Below, piece by piece: positions 9,351 through 20,054 of a DNA stretch of 64,000 bases. The notes under the pieces were generated by a model, which was not told the origin of the DNA, made no database searches, and saw only the letters and a program-made list of their open reading frames with translations. Each line of letters starts with the position of its first letter. Positions within the stretch are counted from its first letter, which is position 1. A program made the position numbers and the translations under genes. The DNA lies in contig RPFO01000850.1 of NCBI GenBank assembly GCA_009746045.1, positions 106,001 through 170,000 of the forward strand. The letters run 5' to 3'. The stretch is from Mesostigma viride (taxonomy: Eukaryota > Streptophyta > Mesostigmatophyceae > Mesostigmatales > Mesostigmataceae).

Positions 9351-10640
9351 TGGCTAGCTACGCATGCACACTGTGGAAGACGTAGAAGACGCGTTAATTG
9401 ACTTCTCTGCAGCATCAGCAAAGTATGATGTACATGGCAACCCATGGAAGCGTGCGGCGGGGGCAAAATATATGCTACAGGAATTGAGAAAATGGCATCA
9501 ACAAAATCGCACGCTGTGGAAGAGCCTTAAAGTGGTAAAACAACGCCACAATGGAGGTGTGACCAGTCGGCTTCAGGGAAGAGTAGCGGTGAGTCACTCT
9601 CTTATTTTAGTTGGCGGCAATTCATTGCTGTGATGCAGGCTGCCATGCCAGCAGTCTTCCCTAATGTGTATGGTAGGAGTACAAGACTAAGGCAGTTATG
9701 TTGCTGGCCTCTGCACTGACCCTCCCGCTACATTGTTGGTAATGTTGCAGCTTGGTTGGCTTTCCTTTGACGTGCATATCGTCCAATTCTGTGATGCAGA
9801 TTGAACGCCTAAGCAGCCACATCTATATCTGGAGCAAGGCATGAACGGCAGCAGAAAAGAGAGAGGAAGAGAGGGAAAGAGAGGCTGCGGAGAAGCGCGA
9901 GGAACAGCTAAGATGCAAGAGGCAACGGGTGGAGGAACATGGCAACGAAGCCAGCGGTAGTGGGAGCTGCGAGCAAGCACGTCAACTGCGGTGGATGCAC
10001 ACGTGGGGGAGGCACATGCGGGGCAAGCATGTGTAGGCCTGCAAATCGTGCCAGGGCCCACCGTGATTGCAATTGCCGAGTTCCTGCTGAAGCGAGCACT
10101 GGCCTCCTTTCCGCAGTTGGCAGCCAAGGACGCGACAATCACGCTTGTGGAGAGTTTGTGTAAGGAAGAACCTGGACTCGGCATCGGGCAGTCCAGCGGT
10201 GGACCTGCTGAACAACACAGCCTGTGCCCTTGCGAATGCCGCGCTGCAGTTGGTCTCCAACTCCGTCCATCCATGTTGATGGCAAGGTTAGTTGTGCCAC
10301 ATTTTCTTCCTGTTTTGGGTATGACGCATCAATAATTGCCCCTTGTATGTACGGGTGCGGTCGATTGACCTCCCTCCAGCAACATTGCAACATCCGTTAC
10401 TGACGTCCACTGCGGCGGATGCGTTCCTCCAGCATGTTAGTTGCCTTGTGAGCTGTAATTGTGCAGGGTGTCGTCAGTACATCCGATGAGAAGGATAACA
10501 AGGAGCTCAAGTGTCACTGGTGTTGCCTGGTTGATGGCGCACGTAATATCCATGGGCATCAGCATATGGTCCCAAACACACTCAAACGGCTGGCCGAGTC
10601 GCTGGGAGAGGCAGTCCACATGCAGTTGGAGAGGGTGGGT
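9351..10640 (+). other. CACTA-unit interior; coding-like stretches without a recognised product
   Basis: A plus-strand open frame at 9,364-9,633 starts MHTVEDVEDALIDFSAASAK and contains a basic helix-like stretch LRKWHQQNRTLWKSLKVVKQ. Further stretches (about 9,991-10,260 with IAIAEFLLKRALASFPQLAA; about 10,470-10,640) could be exons of a spliced gene, but no family is recognisable and no splice chain could be fixed. Confidence 0.25.
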
Positions 10641-10641
10641 G

Positions 10642-10862
10642 GGTGGGGTGGCGGGAGGGAGGGAGGGAGGGAGGGAGGGAGGGAGAGGAGGGAGGGAGGG
10701 AGGGAGGGGGAGGAGGGAGGGAGGGAGGGGGAGGGAGGGAGGGAGGGAGGGAGGGAGGGAGGGGGAGGGAGGGAGGGAGGGAGGGAGGGAGGAGGAGGGA
10801 GGGAGGGAGGGAGGGAGGGAGGGAGGGAGGGAGGGAGGGAGGGAGGGAGGGAGGGAGGGGGT
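10642..10862. repeat. GGGA microsatellite with GGA/GGGGGA interruptions
   Basis: Almost pure (GGGA)n on plus with occasional indels. The long Gly/Arg/Glu and Pro/Ser/Leu open frames across it are by-products of a 4-bp repeat lacking stops. G-rich strand is plus; potential G-quadruplex. Confidence 0.95.
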
Positions 10863-11730
10863 GGGTGGGTGGTTATGGTGGGTGGATGGGTGCAAGGGTG
10901 GTTGCTTATAAGTGAATCGCCAGGTGGCTGGGGGATCGACGGGGTTTGGGAACTCCTAGGTGGGTGCATTGTTGGATGCCTGAGTGAAACTGTTTCATGG
11001 GCTGGAGGATTTGCACCGTTGGTTTGTGGCGGGTGGATGTGTAGCTGTGATTAGAAGTGGGTGGGGTGAGCGATGGGGAAGGTAGATGGGTGGGTGGGTG
11101 CACGGATATGGGTGGGTGGGTGGTTTTGTAGTTGGGATCGACTCACCTATCGCGGGTGGAGGGCTGTGCATGTTAGGGGTGAGATGGGTGGGTGACTGGC
11201 TGAGAGGATGTGGATGTGTGAGGGTGAGTGGGTGCAGGTCGGTGGGTATAAGGGTATGGGGGGAAAGAGTGGTCGAGTGGGAAGGGGCGTGGGTGGGTCA
11301 GGGGTGGGCGGCCCGGTGGGCACACATGGGGCCAGCTGGCTGGGTGGTTAGGTGGCTGCGTGGTTTTAGTAATGGGTGCCTGGATAAAAGGATGGGTGAA
11401 TGCCTCCTTATTGCCTAGGTGGGTAGATTGCATATGTGGCTAGCTGGGTGGGTGGATGTCCCAGTGGGTGGGTATGTGGCTGGGTGCCTGGGTGCACGAG
11501 TGGTTAGATAGGTTGGTTTAGTAGGTGCGTGGCTGGCTGGCTGGGTCACCGGGTGGGTGGACCAGTGGGTGGCTGGGTACTCAGGTGCGCAAGTGTATGA
11601 GTACTTGTGTGGGTGGGCCAGGTGGATGCATGGGTGGGTGACTGCATGGGTGACTCGGTACGCACAAAGGGCAACGGATATAGACATGGGGATATGCCAA
11701 TGCCTTGGGGTGAGCATACGTGGATGCCAG
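10863..11730. repeat. Degenerate GGTGGGTG-rich simple sequence
   Basis: Strongly strand-biased (G and T on plus), irregular GTGGGTGG/GGCTGGGTG motifs without a fixed period. No gene seen. Probably a decayed microsatellite grown from the neighbouring GGGA/GGGT tract. Confidence 0.7.
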
Positions 11731-12276
11731 GTGACATGTGCCAGCCTGTCGCAGTTATACTATACCTTGGCGTTTGCTTGGCGTGTCGTTGCCAATAATT
11801 TCACACAGGACGTACATGGTACGTGTTGGTAGCAATCACATGGCTGTGTTAGTGAGTGATGTTGCATGTATTGTTCAGCTTTCTTTCCCATTTTGCAATG
11901 TGCCAAGGTTCTTAAGTAGTTTAGAAGTATGGTGTCATGGGGTATACATCAAGGAGACAACCAGCGCAGGCCAGAAATCGGGAGAATCCGGACCATGGTA
12001 GCTCACATGCATGTGCACTGCACATCACACATTTGTGGCATACTCGCAATGTCTACCTTACATCTTGCATTCTGTTAGGAACAGTCGCCACTCAGGCATT
12101 CACATGCACCAGGGTTTCGCTCACTGTTTGTGCTGTAGTCATCGTTAAATCAAAAATCTTTACAAAGCCTGGCAATTGTCATAATGTTGGGCTCCTTATG
12201 ACATGAGATTTTGCACACGAAGTTTTGCGACCATGCTTCAGATGCTTGCATGATGACGACCAGTTTTGGTTGTAAT

Positions 12277-12450
12277 ATGACATGGTGGTGCAGGTGCCCT
12301 GGTGCACCTAGAGCAGGGGTAGCTTACATTCCCACCCTTGCATGAAGTAGCCTAGAATGTATTAAAAGCCATATGCCCCTTCTCAGGGATATGTGCTACA
12401 TTTACTCCCAACGGAGTGATGTTGATAACTAATTAATTAATTAATGACAT
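12277..12450 (+). mobile_element. 5'-truncated LINE 3' end with AATT tail and 7-bp target duplication
   Basis: Insert 12,284-12,443 is flanked by ATGACAT (12,277-12,283 and 12,444-12,450). It matches the 3' end of the LINE at 39-41.6 kb: GTGCACCTAGAGC.., a CCATATGCCCCTTCTCA block, hairpin ACTCC-caac-GGAGT (12,404-12,417), then an AATT-repeat tail. Target-primed reverse transcription normally leaves such 5'-truncated copies. Confidence 0.85.
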
Positions 12451-12904
12451 CATATTAATTTTTAAAATCATTATTGATAGCAACACTACCTTGTTAGCAT
12501 TTGTTACCATTCAGGGCTCCAAATGCCCTGAGGCGTTGTACAAGGTCTGAACAACCGTAATTCATTGTGGCTGTTAAGTTCCAGCTTCGTCGGGCATAAT
12601 TCGTCTAACTATCTAAGTGCAAACGTTGTTTGGAAGGGACTCATTTTGGCCTTAATTAAGGATCTGGAGCAGGAGCACGTATTCCATGGACTGATGGGGG
12701 TGGGTGCATTAGAACTGAGCCGCGAAGACTAGCTGATCTCACTCTAATCTTATATACCAAGTTGTCTCCTTGATAATATACAAAGTTGTCTCTCTTAATA
12801 CAAAATCCTAACTACTCTACTCAGTCACGCACCCCTTCCTCCTGGCGTGGGGGAGGGGGGGCTCTTACATCGCCATGCGTCCAGGCATGAGTTGTCTCGC
12901 TTCA
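12451..12904. other. No gene seen
   Basis: AT-rich sequence between two LINE fragments; nothing recognised. Confidence 0.5.
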
Positions 12905-13353
12905 TGTACCATTGAATTGAATTGAATTGTAACATAACTCCGTTGGGAGTATATGTAGCACATAGCCCTTGAGAGGGGGCATATGGCCTATCATACATCC
13001 TAAGCTACTTCCTGCAAGGGTGGGGATGTAAAGGACCCTTGCTCTAGGTGCACCAGGGCACTTGCATCCCCATGATCTTCAAGCTATGCCCAGCGAAGGG
13101 GGAGCCTGTCATGGGGGGGAAGATCAGCATAGCTATACAAAAGCTAGGGCATGGCGTCTCAGCAGAGAGTTACTCCCTGCATGGGCACAACATAACTAAA
13201 TAAAGCTAGGCATCATCTGGAGTGTGGCTCATCATAGGCACACATGTACATGATTAAATAAAGCGCATGGCTTAGCTGGGATAGTGCCTCTAGGAGGCGT
13301 ACATGTACATGGCCACAGTCTATCTATGCTACACTACTACTGCCTTGTACCAT
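12905..13353 (-). mobile_element. 5'-truncated LINE copy on minus with 8-bp target duplication
   Basis: Insert 12,913-13,345 lies between TGTACCAT (12,905-12,912) and TGTACCAT (13,346-13,353). On minus it is collinear with the 3'UTR at 40,602-40,917 plus 41,390-41,640 (CATGTACATG.., CTTCCCCCCCATGACA, GGTGCACCTAGAGC) and ends in the hairpin ACTCC/GGAGT (12,937-12,950) and an ATTCA-type tail. The 3' tail unit differs between copies (AATT versus ATTCA). Confidence 0.85.
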
Positions 13354-13371
13354 GATTGCCTTTAATTTGAC

Positions 13372-15523
13372 CATTAATTAATTAATTAATTAATTAATTA
13401 AGAACATCCATCCATCCATCCATCCATCCATCCATCCATCCATCCATCCATCCATCCATCCATCCATCCATCCATCCATCCATCCATCCATCCATCCATC
13501 CATCCATCCTTCCTTCCTTCCATCCATCCATCCATCCATCCATCCATCCATCCATCCATCCATCCATCCATCCATCCATCCATCCATCCATCCATCCATC
13601 CATCCATCCATCCATCCATCCATCCATCCATCCATCCATCCATCCATCCATCCATCCATCCATCCATCCATCCATCCATCCATCCATCCATCCATCCATC
13701 CATCCATCCATCCATCCATCCATCCATCCATCCATCCATCCATCCATCCATCCATCCATCCATCCATCCATCCATCCATCCATCCATCCATCCATCCATC
13801 CATCCATCCATCCATCCATCCATCCATCCATCCATCCATCCATCCATCCATCCATCCATCCATCCATCCATCCATCCATCCATCCATCCATCCCTCCCCC
13901 TCCCTCCCTCCCTCCCTCCCTCCTCCCTCCCTCCCTCCTCCCTCCCTCCCTCCCTCCCTCCCTCCCTCCTCCCTCCCTCCCTCCCTCCCTCCTCCCTCCC
14001 TCCCTCCCTCCCTCCCTCCCTCCCTCCCTCCTCCCTCCCTCCTCCCTCCCTCCCTCCCCCTCCTCCCTCCTCGATCCTCCCTCCCTCCCTCCCTCCCTCC
14101 CTCCCTCCCTCCCTCCCTCCCTCCCTCCCTCCCTCCCTCCTCCTCCCTCCCTCCCTCCCTCCTCCCTCCTCCCTCCCTCCCTCCCTCCCTCCCTCCCTCC
14201 CTCCCTCCCTCCCTCCCTCCCTCCCTCCCTCCCTCCCTCCCTCCTCCCTCCCTCCCTCCCTCCCTCCCTCCCTCCCTCCCTCCCTCCCTCCCTCCCTCCC
14301 TCCCTCCTCCCTCCCTCCCTCCCTCCCTCCCTCCCTCCCTCCCTCCCTCCTCCCTCCTCCCTCCCTCCCTCCCTCCCTCCTCCCTCCCTCCCTCCCTCCC
14401 TCCTCCCTCCTCCTCCCTCCCTCCCTCCCTCCCTCCCTCCCTCCCTCCCTCCCTCCCTCCCTCCTCCTCCCTCCCTCCCTCCCTCCTCCCTCCCTCCCTC
14501 CCTCCTCCTCCCTCCTCCCTCCCTCCCTCCCTCCCTCCCTCCCTCCTCCCTCCCTCCCTCCCTCCCTCCCTCCTCCTCCCTCCCTCCCTCCCTCCTCCCT
14601 CCCTCCCTCCCTCCGGCCTCCCTCCCTCCCTCCCTCCCTCCCTCCCTCCCTCCCTCCCTCCCTCCCTCCCTCCCTCCCTCCCTCCCTCCGGCCTCCCTCC
14701 CTCCTCCCTCCTCCCTCCCTCCCTCCCTCCCTCCCTCCCTCCCTCCCTCCCTCCCTCCCTCCCTCCCTCCCTCCCTCCCTCCTCCCCCCTCCTCCTCCTC
14801 CCTCCCTCCCTCCTCCCTCCCTCCCTCCCTCCCTCCCTCCCTCCCTCCCTCCCTCCCTCCTCCCTCCCTCCTCCCTCCCTCCCTCCCTCCCTCCCTCCCT
14901 CCTCCCCCTCCCTCCTCCCTCCCTCCCTCTCCCTCCCTCCCTCCCTCCCTCCCTCCCTCCCTCCTCCCTCCCTCCCTCCCTCCTCCTCCCTCCCTCCCTC
15001 CCTCCCTCCTCCCTCCCTCCCTCCTCCCTCCCTCCCTCCCTCCCTCCCTCCCTCCCTCCCTCCCTCCCTCCCTCCCTCCTCCCTCCCTCCCTCCCTCCTC
15101 CTCCCTCCTCCCTCCCTCCCTCCCTCCCTCCCTCCCTCCCTCCCTCCCTCCCTCCCTCCCTCCCTCCCTCCCTCCCTCCCTCCCTCCCTCCCTCCTCCCT
15201 CCCTCCCTCCCTCCCTCCCTCCCTCCCTCCCTCCCTCCCTCCCTCCCTCCCTCCCTCCCTCCCTCCCTCCCTCCCTCCCTCCCTCCCTCCCTCCCTCCCT
15301 CCCTCCCTCCCTCCCTCCTCCCTCCCTCCCTCCCTCCCTCCCTCCCCCTCCCTCCCTCCCTCCCTCCCTCCCTCCCTCCCTCCCTCCCTCCCTCCCTCCC
15401 TCCCTCCCTCCCTCCCTCCCTCCCTCCCTCCCTCCCTCCCTCCCTCCCTCCCTCCCTCCCTCCCTCCCTCCCTCCCTCCCTCCCTCCCTCCCTCCCTCCC
15501 TCCCTCCCTCCCTCCCTCCCTCC
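13372..15523. repeat. 2.1-kb compound microsatellite: AATT, CATC, then CCCT
   Basis: Consecutive blocks: (AATT)n about 13,373-13,401; (CATC)n about 13,405-13,893 with a short CTTC run near 13,508-13,520; (CCCT)n about 13,893-15,522, broken at intervals by CCT, CCCC and two CCGG sites (near 14,614 and 14,688). The minus strand of the last block is (GGGA)n and could form G-quadruplexes. All three minus frames stay open for over 700 codons (Met-Asp-Gly-Trp and Gly-Arg-Glu repeats), a by-product of a stop-free 4-bp period, not a gene. Confidence 0.97.
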
Positions 15524-15747
15524 ATCCATCCATGATGAAATTTGGTCGGGTAAATTGCAATAGACTCGCCTTTTGATGACGAACACGCCGATCTAATTTT
15601 TGGCAGCCATTGCCCAGGATTTCGCAAGTTATCGCCAGCGGCCTGCCCAGCAGATCTCGCTATTTTTCTGCACATTATGGCGGCACCACGCACGTGATCA
15701 GTGTGCCTGCGCCCCCTGCCCTCGTCTAGGTGCTATTAAACGTAGCT

Positions 15748-16947
15748 ATGGAGGTCCCCGCATCGTCTTCAGCTCTTGCCGCCAATTCTATTGATGCCCA
15801 GATTGCTGCAAACAAAATCGCCCACGACATTGTCATCGCCAAGAACGCCGCTAACAAGCGATCCAAGACTTCGGAAGCAACTTCGGAAGCAACTCTGATA
15901 GCTGCTGAAACCTCCTTGCCGGACGCCATTTCTTCCTCATCCTACATGCCAGGCCAGCGTTTGAGCCTGGCAGACATCGATACCTTACTCGCCTACAATG
16001 ACGCCGCTGTGACAAGCGTGCTGAAGCTCCGCAACGACAACGACGCCCCGATTCGCCACCCTAAGAGCGGCCAGGTTATGGAGGCTGCTTCGGATGAATG
16101 GCCTCATTGGGATGAGCGCCAGCGTCGGCTTGCCTGTCTTATTTCGTGCTGCCCTGAACTTGTCGAGCTGCCGGCGACGACCATCGCCAGGCCAGCCCCC
16201 GCGACCGATGTTAACGTGCAGCTGCAGGACGTCGCACAGTCTTTTACGACCGTGCAGGGCGACATTAAGGTCCTGACGGAGGCGTCTGCAGCTGCGACGG
16301 CACAATTGCTGGAGCTGAAGAAAGCCATGGCAGCCCCCGCCAAAACTACCACGTTTGCCGACGTCACCGGCAAGCAGTTGACCACCATCGTTCAACAGGC
16401 GGCCAAGTCTGCAGCTACCGCTGCGGTCACCCAGAATGCAGTGCAGCAACGCCAGCGCAATATGGTAATCAAAGGCTTCCAGACAGGCGCGGCGGCACAT
16501 GAGACAGCACACTCACTTGCCGAGGAGCTGCGCGGCCCAGCGTTTCTGGGGAAGATGCAGCTCCAGAACCGTGTTGTCATTGAACGAGCGATTCGGCTGC
16601 CAGGCCCTCCGGGCCTGGTCGTCGTCACCATGGCCTCCATGCACGACAAACGCCTCGTGCTGGGAGCACGTCGTCTGCTCCAGCCCGGCGACTTCAGCCT
16701 CGACGAGGACTACACGCCGGCTCAACTGAAGGCGAGGAGCGCGGTGTGGAACAGCACCATCGTGCAGGGGGAGCGGCGTTGCCACCCTCCATCGCCTGAC
16801 TACGTATGCATTGAGTCGTCCCCCTCTTCTTCCCCCTCTTTTTCAACCTCCACCGGCGGGCTGCTTCGGCCACTTGCCGCTTTCTCTTGGCCTGTTTTTG
16901 CGCGATGTCAACGGGATTTTCCATGGTGGCTGTACTTTCGCTCGTAA
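15748..16947 (+). CDS. LINE ORF1-like protein (RNA-binding, Transposase_22/L1-ORF1p type)
   Basis: An uninterrupted reading frame of 399 codons from ATG 15,748 (MEVPASSSALA..) to TAA 16,947. The first half is Ala-rich and likely helical or coiled coil (KLRNDNDAP.., a long heptad-like stretch around TVQGDIKVLTEASAAATAQL). The second half reads RNMVIKGFQTGAAAHETAHS, then VVIERAIRLPGPPGLVVVTM, DKRLVLGARRLL and FSLDEDYTPAQLKARSAVW. This is the pattern of L1-type ORF1 RRM and C-terminal domains, which bind element RNA as a chaperone. The extreme C-terminus (Ser/Pro-rich after about 16,780) does not match and may reflect a frameshift. No ORF2 (endonuclease/RT) follows, so the element is incomplete. 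Same domain plan as the broken copy at 39.3-40.6 kb. Confidence 0.6.
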   Translation: MEVPASSSALAANSIDAQIAANKIAHDIVIAKNAANKRSKTSEATSEATLIAAETSLPDAISSSSYMPGQRLSLADIDTLLAYNDAAVTSVLKLRNDNDAPIRHPKSGQVMEAASDEWPHWDERQRRLACLISCCPELVELPATTIARPAPATDVNVQLQDVAQSFTTVQGDIKVLTEASAAATAQLLELKKAMAAPAKTTTFADVTGKQLTTIVQQAAKSAATAAVTQNAVQQRQRNMVIKGFQTGAAAHETAHSLAEELRGPAFLGKMQLQNRVVIERAIRLPGPPGLVVVTMASMHDKRLVLGARRLLQPGDFSLDEDYTPAQLKARSAVWNSTIVQGERRCHPPSPDYVCIESSPSSSPSFSTSTGGLLRPLAAFSWPVFARCQRDFPWWLYFRS

Positions 16948-17042
16948 TTACGGGTGGTGCATTAAGCGCAGGCTTTCGACCTTCCCTTTCAACACCAAAC
17001 TACTCCATCATCTTGTGTAAGTTAGGGTCTTAGGGGCAGTGC

Positions 17043-17142
17043 AGCTTGTCTGGACGATGATTACTCTGATGATTACTCTGATGATTACTCTGATGATTAC
17101 TCTGATGATTACGCATGATTACGCATGATTACGCATGATTAC
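17043..17142 (+). repeat. TGATTAC(TC/GC) microsatellite at the LINE ORF1 3' side
   Basis: Runs of GATGATTACTCT followed by GCATGATTAC repeats, about 100 bp. It could be the simple-sequence tail of the LINE whose ORF1 ends at 16,947 (inference). Confidence 0.7.
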
Positions 17143-17146
17143 GCCG

Positions 17147-17583
17147 GTATTACATAGGAAGGAGTGACTATGTACTCCACCCTATGTACTCCAAGAGTAC
17201 ATAGGGTGGCACACTATGTACTCCAAGAGTACATAGTGTGGAGTACATATGATCCGGGATTTCTGAATAGGGGACTGCCGACGCGGTGAGACACGCCCGT
17301 ATTACATAGGAAGGAGTGACTATGTACTCCACACTATGTACTCCAAGAGTACATAGGGTGGCACACTATGTACTCCAAGAGTACATAGTGTGGAGTACAT
17401 ATGATCCGGGATTTCCGAATAGGGGACTGCCGACGCGGTGAGACACGCCCGTATTACATAGGAAGGAGTGACTATGTACTCCACACTATGTACTCCAAGA
17501 GTACATAGGGTGGCACACTATGTACTCCAAGAGTACATAGTGTGGAGTACATATGATCCGGGATTTCCGAATAGGGGACTGCC
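17147..17583. repeat. Three-copy 152-bp satellite built of nested inverted repeats
   Basis: Units start at 17,147, 17,299 and 17,451 (GTATTACATAGGAAGGAGTG..). Each holds the 23-nt arm starting TATGTACTCCACACTATG and its exact complement at the other side, enclosing a second GTACTC/GAGTAC hairpin. The unit ends GGGACTGCCGACGCGGTGAG. Related sequence (ACTATGTACTCGAG, GACGCAGTGAGATACGCC) resumes after 20,051, so the TGTCGCG elements were inserted into this array. Confidence 0.9.
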
Positions 17584-17599
17584 GAACTCGAGGCCCCCA

Positions 17600-19034
17600 T
17601 GTCGCGTCCGTGATCTATCACGTCCGCAATTCAGATTTTAGCGTAATTCTGACGTCCGCAGCCTTGTGCGGGTTGCTATACCGCGGCCCGGTACTGACGC
17701 CGCGGATCTCAATTGTACTCACGCGCCAAGTCCGCTGAATTTGCTGACGGAACTTTTGGGCGGACCTGAATTTCACTGACATTCGTCACAAGGGCAGTTT
17801 GCCGAATGCTGGTACGCAGCAAGCCGGCGAGGCACTGAGCAGATGTGCAATTTCAGGATTTCAACGTGGGACACCAGACACCAGACACAAATGCAAGGAA
17901 GCCCCAGGCGGTGCCTGGCATAGCCGATAGATTTGCCCTTGTATATTTGTGTTCGCTTGACAGATAAAGCTTGAAGTTTAGCTTGTCGGAAATTAGACAA
18001 TGTTATGATTGGCTGATGTCTAAAGTGGCGCTAGTGGCGCCAGCCGCCAGGCTTCAGCTTTGAGCAGTATAGAAGGATGAGCAACGAACCATGGTGGTCG
18101 TTGTTCGTCCGTTTCTCTCCCTCACAACTGGTTTGTTGTCTTCATGGGGTGAAATAGTTCGAGCAGCCCGGAGCAGCCCCCGTGAGTGGTTGCATGCAGT
18201 CAGTTGCCATGAGGATGGACTGACGGATATGACAATGTATTGGTTTTGTTAAGAATGTGTGTAAGACTGAGAACGAGACAAGGGACAGGGCCTTCGGGCA
18301 CCCTGGTCGTCGTTGGCAAGAATGCCAGTAGGAACTAGGTCGGGAACACACGCACTGCCGCCACAAGGGGCCTGCAGTGGCGTCACCCAAGGGGCCGTGC
18401 TCACAGCTGCTCTTATAACTACAACATTACAACTCGACACTCTTTGTAATTCGTCATGTATCTCATTGGAATTGAAATGTCTTTTGGTTGCTTTAATGAT
18501 AAAGCATGGTCTCAAGAATCGGCTGGTTGGGCCGGATTGCCTGTCATGAAGGTGGCGGTGCCATAAAGGACCGCACCTTTCATTCTCATTTTAAACGGAC
18601 GAACAACCCATGATGGGTTCAGTCCGGCCAGCCTGGATGTTCCTCCTGCTTCACCCAGGGAAGCACAAGGAAAAGGTTATTGCTTCGCCTTCAAAAGCAT
18701 CTGAAGAGGTTAGGCTTTTCCCGGTAAAAAGCCATCGAAGGGGTTATTGCTAAGCCTTTAAAAGCATGCATGTTAAGGTTGTTGCTGATCCTGGAAAAGC
18801 ATCTTGGAGCAGCTGGATTTTTTTTTTCTTTTTGCTGCTGCCTGGAATGACGCCCTCTTTGGGCTTCCTTCTTTAGTGTGAGATGCCTTTCTTTCACTTT
18901 TTGCTCTCACGTTGTTGTGAGCTAAATAGTGGGGGGGGAGGTGGCATATCTCACACATGATTACTGCTGATAGTGGATGCATTCCAAGTAGCGGTAATGA
19001 CCAGTCCAGGATGATATGGCACGCAAACGCGACA
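17600..19034 (+). mobile_element. TGTCGCG..CGCGACA element, long copy
   Basis: 1,435 bp beginning TGTCGCGTCC and ending AAACGCGACA, a 7-bp terminal inverted repeat that also gives the TG..CA ends typical of LTRs. A second copy follows head-to-tail after GC. The pair is flanked by CCCA (17,596-17,599 and 20,051-20,054), a candidate 4-bp target duplication. No significant protein. Either a solo-LTR-like repeat or a small TIR element. Confidence 0.65.
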
Positions 19035-19036
19035 GC

Positions 19037-20050
19037 TGTCGCGTCCGTGATCTATCACGTCCGCAATTCAGATTTTAGCGTAATTCTGACGTCCGCAGCC
19101 TTGTGCGGGTTGCTATACCGCGGCCCGGTACTGACGCCGCGGATCTCAATTGTACTCACGCGCCAAGTCCGCTGAATTTGCTGACGGAACTTTTGGGCGG
19201 ACCTGAATTTCACTGACATTCGTCACAAGGGCAGTTTGCCGAATGCTGGTACGCAGCAAGCCGGCGAGGCACTGAGCAGATGTGCAATTTCAGGATTTCA
19301 ACGTGGGACACCAGACACCAGACACAAATGCAAGGAAGCCCCAGGCGGTGCCTGGCATAGCCGATAGATTTGCCCTTGTATATTTGTGTTCGCTTGACAG
19401 ATAAAGCTTGAAGTTTAGCTTGTCGGAAATTAGACAATGTTATGATTGGCTGATGTCTAAAGTGGCGCTAGTGGCGCCAGCCGCCAGGCTTCAGCTTTGA
19501 GCAGTATAGAAGGATGAGCAACGAACCATGGTGGTCGTTGTTCGTCCGTTTCTCTCCCTCACAACTGGTTTGTTGTCTTCATGGGGTGAAATAGTTCGAG
19601 CAGCCCGGAGCAGCCCCCGTGAGTGGTTGCATGCAGTCAGTTGCCATGAGGATGGACTGACGGATATGACAATGTATTGGTTTTGTTAAGAATGTGTGTA
19701 AGACTGAGAACGAGACAAGGGACAGGGCCTTCGGGCACCCTGGTCGTCGTTGGCAAGAATGCCAGTAGGAACTAGGTCGGGAACACACGCACTGCCGCCA
19801 CAAGGGGCCTGCAGTGGCGTATCTCATTGGAATTGAAATGTCTTTTGGTTGCTTTAATGATAAAGCATGGTCTCAAGAATCGGCTGGTTGGGCCGGATTG
19901 CCTGTCATGAAGGTGGCGGTGCCATAAAGGACCGCACCTTTCATTCTCATTTTAAGGTGGCATATCTCACACATGATTACTGCTGATAGTGGATGCATTC
20001 CAAGTAGCGGTAATGACCAGTCCAGGATGATATGGCACGCAAACGCGACA
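19037..20050 (+). mobile_element. TGTCGCG..CGCGACA element, short copy with two internal deletions
   Basis: 1,014 bp, nearly identical to the long copy except for two clean deletions: about 75 bp (equivalent to about 18,381-18,455) and about 350 bp (equivalent to about 18,590-18,938). Neither has GT..AG borders, so they are not spliced introns. Confidence 0.7.
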
Positions 20051-20054
20051 CCCA

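Noticed and set aside
13390-15693. 700+ codon Gly/Arg/Glu and Trp-Met-Asp-Gly frames
   Set aside because: Three overlapping frames of the same 4-bp repeats; no stops by composition, not protein genes.
18381-18938. Introns explaining the two deletions in the short TGTCGCG copy
   Set aside because: The missing segments do not have GT..AG borders.
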